A stretch of DNA of 17,838 nucleotides, taken from assembly GCA_018676385.1 (NCBI GenBank), contig JABHEX010000233.1, positions 1 to 17,838 of the forward strand, written 5' to 3'. The notes beneath the pieces are model-generated. The model ran no database searches. It saw only the letters and a program-made list of their open reading frames with translations, and had not been told where the DNA came from. Origin of the DNA: Akkermansiaceae bacterium. GTDB lineage: Bacteria; Verrucomicrobiota; Verrucomicrobiia; Verrucomicrobiales; Akkermansiaceae. The position numbers and the translations under genes are program-made. Positions 15,005 to 17,838 of the stretch are shown here, one piece after another; positions within the stretch are counted from its first letter, which is position 1; every line of letters starts with the position of its first letter.

Positions 15005-15853
15005 GTGAAGCCAGCCATTTTCACAGTCCTGTCATGTCTCCTACTCTGTCACTGCCAGCGACAGAGCAGCGATACTGTGGAGACCGAAAACAGCCCAGAA
15101 GCAACGCCACCGCCGCAGAGTGAGCAGCTTGCAATAAACTTCCCTCTCCTCCCGCTGATCGAGCCATCTTTATGGAAGAAGCTTCTGCACGCGGAAGGTA
15201 TGATTGAACAACCATCACTCCCCGCAGCAAGCAAGGACGAGGCGCAGACGAATATTAAAAAAATCACCGCTCAGCTGAAGCAACGGCATCCGTTCAGTCA
15301 GGAAAAAAACTCCATCACCCTGGGTGGCATCCGCTACGATAAATCTACGCGCCAAATTTTCATCCCAGCATCCGTCCAATATCCACGAGCAGGCGACGAT
15401 CGCCACCCTGGTGAGCTAGAGCTCATCCTTTGTTCCACTACCGGACGCACTCACGAGACTCTCTTTGTCACCAAAACTCGCCCACTCCATCTTGAAGTCC
15501 TACTTCATCTGGTAGGCTATCAGAAATCATCGCCACCCAGCACCTTCCGAGTTTCTGTCTCTATCACAAATCATGCCCCCATCCCCATTGAAAAACTCAT
15601 CAGCGCCTCCCATGGAGACACCCTGCCCGAGCAATTGACCTGGGAATTCAGCGGCAGCGATTTCGGAGATCTCTACCCTCCCGACCTGACAGGGGATTTC
15701 CTCATCTGCTGGCATGCCCATGATTCAGTCATGCGCGTCCAACACGAAAAAATCGCATCGGGAGAATTCAAACTAGGTATCATCAAACATCAATTGTTAG
15801 AAAAAAATACGCCGGTCACCCTCGTTCTTTCGCAAGTGCATCGAGCTCCTTGA
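15005..15853 (+). CDS. YdjY-domain putative lipoprotein
   Basis: The 282-aa product starts at GTG (15005-15007). It has a short basic N-terminus, a hydrophobic stretch and a cysteine cluster (C11, C15, C17) ahead of a Ser/Thr/Pro/Glu-rich linker, which suggests an exported lipoprotein with a non-standard lipobox. Residues about 103-175 match the YdjY-domain pattern: an IRYDKSTRQIFIPASV strand, LELILCSTTGRTHETLF (138-154), and a leucine-rich helix LHLEVLLHLVGY (161-172). A second region around 207-240 contains LTWEFSGSDFGD. The function of YdjY domains is not established. The gene overlaps the convergent sialidase-like gene by 38 bp at the 3' ends. No Shine-Dalgarno is visible. Confidence 0.72.
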   Translation: MKPAIFTVLSCLLLCHCQRQSSDTVETENSPEATPPPQSEQLAINFPLLPLIEPSLWKKLLHAEGMIEQPSLPAASKDEAQTNIKKITAQLKQRHPFSQEKNSITLGGIRYDKSTRQIFIPASVQYPRAGDDRHPGELELILCSTTGRTHETLFVTKTRPLHLEVLLHLVGYQKSSPPSTFRVSVSITNHAPIPIEKLISASHGDTLPEQLTWEFSGSDFGDLYPPDLTGDFLICWHAHDSVMRVQHEKIASGEFKLGIIKHQLLEKNTPVTLVLSQVHRAP

Positions 15854-16976
15854 GTTTGAGCCGCGTGCTGATGATGTATGGTGCCTCTCCCTCGTCCCAA
15901 TGGCCGTAGGTCGTGACGACAAACGTGCCGTCAGGTAGGATTTCTACTCCAGGGTAGGTGGTGTCGTAACCTTTTTTATTATCGAGCAATCGAACGACAT
16001 ACTTTCCGGGGCGATTATGCACGATATCATCATAGGTTCCTACCCAGGCGGCGCAGTCTCCTTCGGTCGGCCATTTGGCATCCTTGTCCTTGCGTTGAAA
16101 GTCACCTTTTCTCGACGTGTAGGCACGGAAAACAATCAGCAACCTGCCATCAGCATCATATTTTGCGGTATGCCTATCACCTGTTAGTGAACGTGGCAAC
16201 TCGCGAGGAGCTGTCCATTTCTTGCCTTCGTCATTGGAGAAAATGACGTGTGAGTTCTTACGGCGCGCATTCTCACGTAACAGCACGGCGAGCTGCTTAC
16301 CGTCGGGCGAACGAATAATACCCGGCTCACAAAGGTGAATATCTGATGATGCATAGATTGATTCCGGATCACTCCATGTCAGTCCACCATCCTTGGTGAA
16401 GGTTTTATATAGCGTCATCACAACAGGCTTTTGACGTTTACCTCCCTTTTTGAAAAAGCGTCCATCATCATGAAACAGACACATGTAATGTCCCTTGCCA
16501 GTTTTCAGCTCCATGTGACAACCCATCACGACGATGCCTCCCCAGTCGCCGACTTTTTCTAGTTCACCCCACGTTTTGCCATCGTCCTCACTCACCGCAC
16601 GGCGCGTGGGATAGAGGCCTGAGAACATGATGATTCGTTTTTTGCCGTCGGCTCCCGTCATGCGATGCAGTGTTGGCACTTCGCGCGAGCTTGCCCAGCT
16701 CTTCGGTGTAGGTAGCCGATCACTCCATAACAGCCCCCCGTCGATGCTCCGTTTGTAAACAATGGCACCTCGCCCGTGGCCTTTAGGATACACCGCGAGG
16801 ATGGTTTTTTTATCGTTCAACAAGCAAGTGGTGACATGTCCCAGATACTGGCCTTTTTCTCGATCTACAATGATCTGTCGGTCTTTGTCGTCGGCAAGGT
16901 CAATGAACGGGATTTCCCCGGCGTGAATCACACAGGCAACTAATCCTAGAATGAGAGTGATGAGTTTTTGTTTCAT
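15816..16976 (-). CDS. Secreted sialidase-like (Asp-box, six-bladed propeller) protein
   Basis: The 386-aa protein has a clean signal peptide (MKQKLITLILGLVACVIHA, cleavage after AHA at about 19). Four Asp-box (SxDxGxxW) repeats follow: SIDGGLLW (77-84), SEDDGKTW (129-136), TKDGGLTW (184-191) and SNDEGKKW (237-244), as in six-bladed sialidase propellers. Candidate catalytic residues are the arginine in LLREN (about 224), R274 in LLIVFRAY, and Tyr in GYDTTYPGVEIL (357-368). GH33 exo-sialidases need an Arg triad, a Tyr/Glu nucleophile pair and an acid Asp; I cannot confirm all of these. It lies 5 bp after a GH20 hexosaminidase gene on the same strand, so a shared role in breaking down sialylated or amino-sugar glycans is likely. 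A non-sialidase BNR-family hydrolase is the alternative. Confidence 0.83.
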   Translation of the reverse strand: MKQKLITLILGLVACVIHAGEIPFIDLADDKDRQIIVDREKGQYLGHVTTCLLNDKKTILAVYPKGHGRGAIVYKRSIDGGLLWSDRLPTPKSWASSREVPTLHRMTGADGKKRIIMFSGLYPTRRAVSEDDGKTWGELEKVGDWGGIVVMGCHMELKTGKGHYMCLFHDDGRFFKKGGKRQKPVVMTLYKTFTKDGGLTWSDPESIYASSDIHLCEPGIIRSPDGKQLAVLLRENARRKNSHVIFSNDEGKKWTAPRELPRSLTGDRHTAKYDADGRLLIVFRAYTSRKGDFQRKDKDAKWPTEGDCAAWVGTYDDIVHNRPGKYVVRLLDNKKGYDTTYPGVEILPDGTFVVTTYGHWDEGEAPYIISTRLKLKELDALAKERG

Positions 16977-16981
16977 GAAAA

Positions 16982-17838
16982 TTATTTAGTATGGCTCTGA
17001 GAGCCCGTGGTGAGACCGAAGGTATTGACGCCTCCTTTACGATAGCGCTTGTCGAGTGTGATCAAACGCTCGCGGAAATTATTGTAGTCCTTGCGCTTAG
17101 TAGGCGTCCAGGCCACTTCGGCGAGGGCTGCGATACGGGGGAAGGCGCAGTATTCTACTTTATCCCAGGTTTTCATGTACTCAGTCCAGAGTTGCCCCTG
17201 ACAGCCTAGCACTTGTTTGGCTTTGGCACTGCCGATAAATTCTTTGGGCACGGGATCAAAAGAGTAGACACTCTGAATAGGACGGTAGCCGCTGATACAT
17301 TCGAACTCCTTGCCTTTTGCCAGCTCAATGGCAGCGTGGTTTTGGTAGTGGTCAAAGTAGGTGTGCGAGCCAGGTGCCATGACGACGTTGTGCCCTTCGT
17401 TGATGGAGGCAATGGCATGGTTCCATCCACGCCAGAGCATCATGGTGGCATTGGGAGCGATGCCTCCTTCGCGAATTTCATCCCAGCCGATGAGTTTTCG
17501 ACCTTTGGCTGAGAGAATTTTTTCGATCCGCTTGATCATGTAGCTTTGTAGCTCGTGCTCGTTTTTGAGCCCTTCACGTTTGATGACAGACTGAGCAAAT
17601 TTTGATTGTTTCCACTGCCCTTTAGGAGCTTCATCACCACCGATGTGGATATAAGCTGAGGGGAATAGTTCGCAGACCTCTGTCAGCACGTCATCAATCC
17701 ACTTGAAGGTGCTTTCCTTGGGTGCCAGCACATAGGGCTTAACGCCCCAGTGTGAGTAAACTTTTGGTTTGTAGTTCGGAATGTCATCATTACCGAGTTT
17801 GGGATAGGCAGCTATGGCGGCGGACATGTGTCCTGGCA
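16982..17838 (-). CDS. Glycoside hydrolase family 20 beta-N-acetylhexosaminidase, C-terminal part (5' end outside window)
   Basis: GH20 enzymes remove terminal beta-linked GlcNAc or GalNAc by substrate-assisted catalysis. The open frame runs off the right edge: its first complete codons read PGHMSAAIAAYPKLG, the conserved PGH segment, so the ATG at 17825-17827 is internal. Numbering from that Met, the catalytic pair is D65-E66 in YIHIGGDEAP. The pocket residues are in LIGWDEI (112-118), MLWRGW (130-135), and GCQGQLWTEY (208-217). The chain then runs through LAEVAWTP to a normal end at TAA (16982-16984). No C-terminal accessory domain follows. The missing N-terminus probably holds the signal peptide. 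The next gene starts after 5 bp, so the two form an operon. Confidence 0.94.
   Translation of the reverse strand, partial: PGHMSAAIAAYPKLGNDDIPNYKPKVYSHWGVKPYVLAPKESTFKWIDDVLTEVCELFPSAYIHIGGDEAPKGQWKQSKFAQSVIKREGLKNEHELQSYMIKRIEKILSAKGRKLIGWDEIREGGIAPNATMMLWRGWNHAIASINEGHNVVMAPGSHTYFDHYQNHAAIELAKGKEFECISGYRPIQSVYSFDPVPKEFIGSAKAKQVLGCQGQLWTEYMKTWDKVEYCAFPRIAALAEVAWTPTKRKDYNNFRERLITLDKRYRKGGVNTFGLTTGSQSHTK

Noticed and set aside
1..17838. CRISPR arrays, insertion sequences or defence systems
   Set aside because: No regularly spaced repeats, transposase, Cas, toxin-antitoxin or restriction motif was seen; only the RHS fragment hints at past mobile or toxin DNA.

Overview
The window looks like bacterial chromosome from the Verrucomicrobiota, perhaps the Akkermansiaceae/Rubritalea neighbourhood. 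This is inferred from gene content, not from a marker-gene comparison: a fused SecDF, a UDPGP-family (eukaryote-like) UTP-glucose-1-phosphate uridylyltransferase, a squalene/phytoene synthase beside ispE, a YdjY-domain lipoprotein, and a secreted sialidase-like protein next to a GH20 hexosaminidase. LpxI indicates a lipid A-bearing (Gram-negative) envelope. Most start codons lack a visible Shine-Dalgarno sequence, and several are GTG or TTG.

Left block (1 to about 6040, all minus strand). In transcription order: msrC (free methionine-R-sulfoxide reductase), a UDPGP-family uridylyltransferase, a HAD phosphatase/phosphomutase, ispE, a squalene/phytoene synthase, trpB and the N-terminal part of lpxI, which is cut by the window edge. 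From the HAD gene to lpxI the gaps are only 2 to 38 bp, so these five genes are probably one operon. IspE feeds isoprenoid precursors to the C30/C40 synthase two bases downstream.

Middle block (6158 to 13084, plus strand), diverging from the left block across about 110 bp. dnaX and ybaB/ebfC form the classic replication/nucleoid pair. Next come a membrane-anchored endonuclease/exonuclease/phosphatase-fold protein overlapping ybaB, then tgt (queuosine tRNA modification), yajC and a fused secDF (Sec translocon accessory complex). A tRNA-Asn(GUU) gene and a perfect 14-bp hairpin terminator follow.

Right block (13300 to 17838). This part is accessory in character. It has an orphan 191-aa ORF, a decayed RHS-repeat fragment on the minus strand, a short tandem repeat, a 154-aa discoidin-like ORF and a YdjY-domain lipoprotein. 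The lipoprotein overlaps, tail to tail, a minus-strand glycan-degradation pair: a GH20 hexosaminidase (5' end cut by the window edge) and a secreted Asp-box sialidase-like protein.

I see no obvious new multi-gene system. The most interesting signals are at residue level. The TGT has lost all three zinc-binding cysteines, DnaX has Asp in place of two of its four zinc cysteines, and the EEP protein has substitutions at two catalytic Asp positions. dnaX also carries a weak candidate for a programmed -1 frameshift at almost the same codon as in E. coli.
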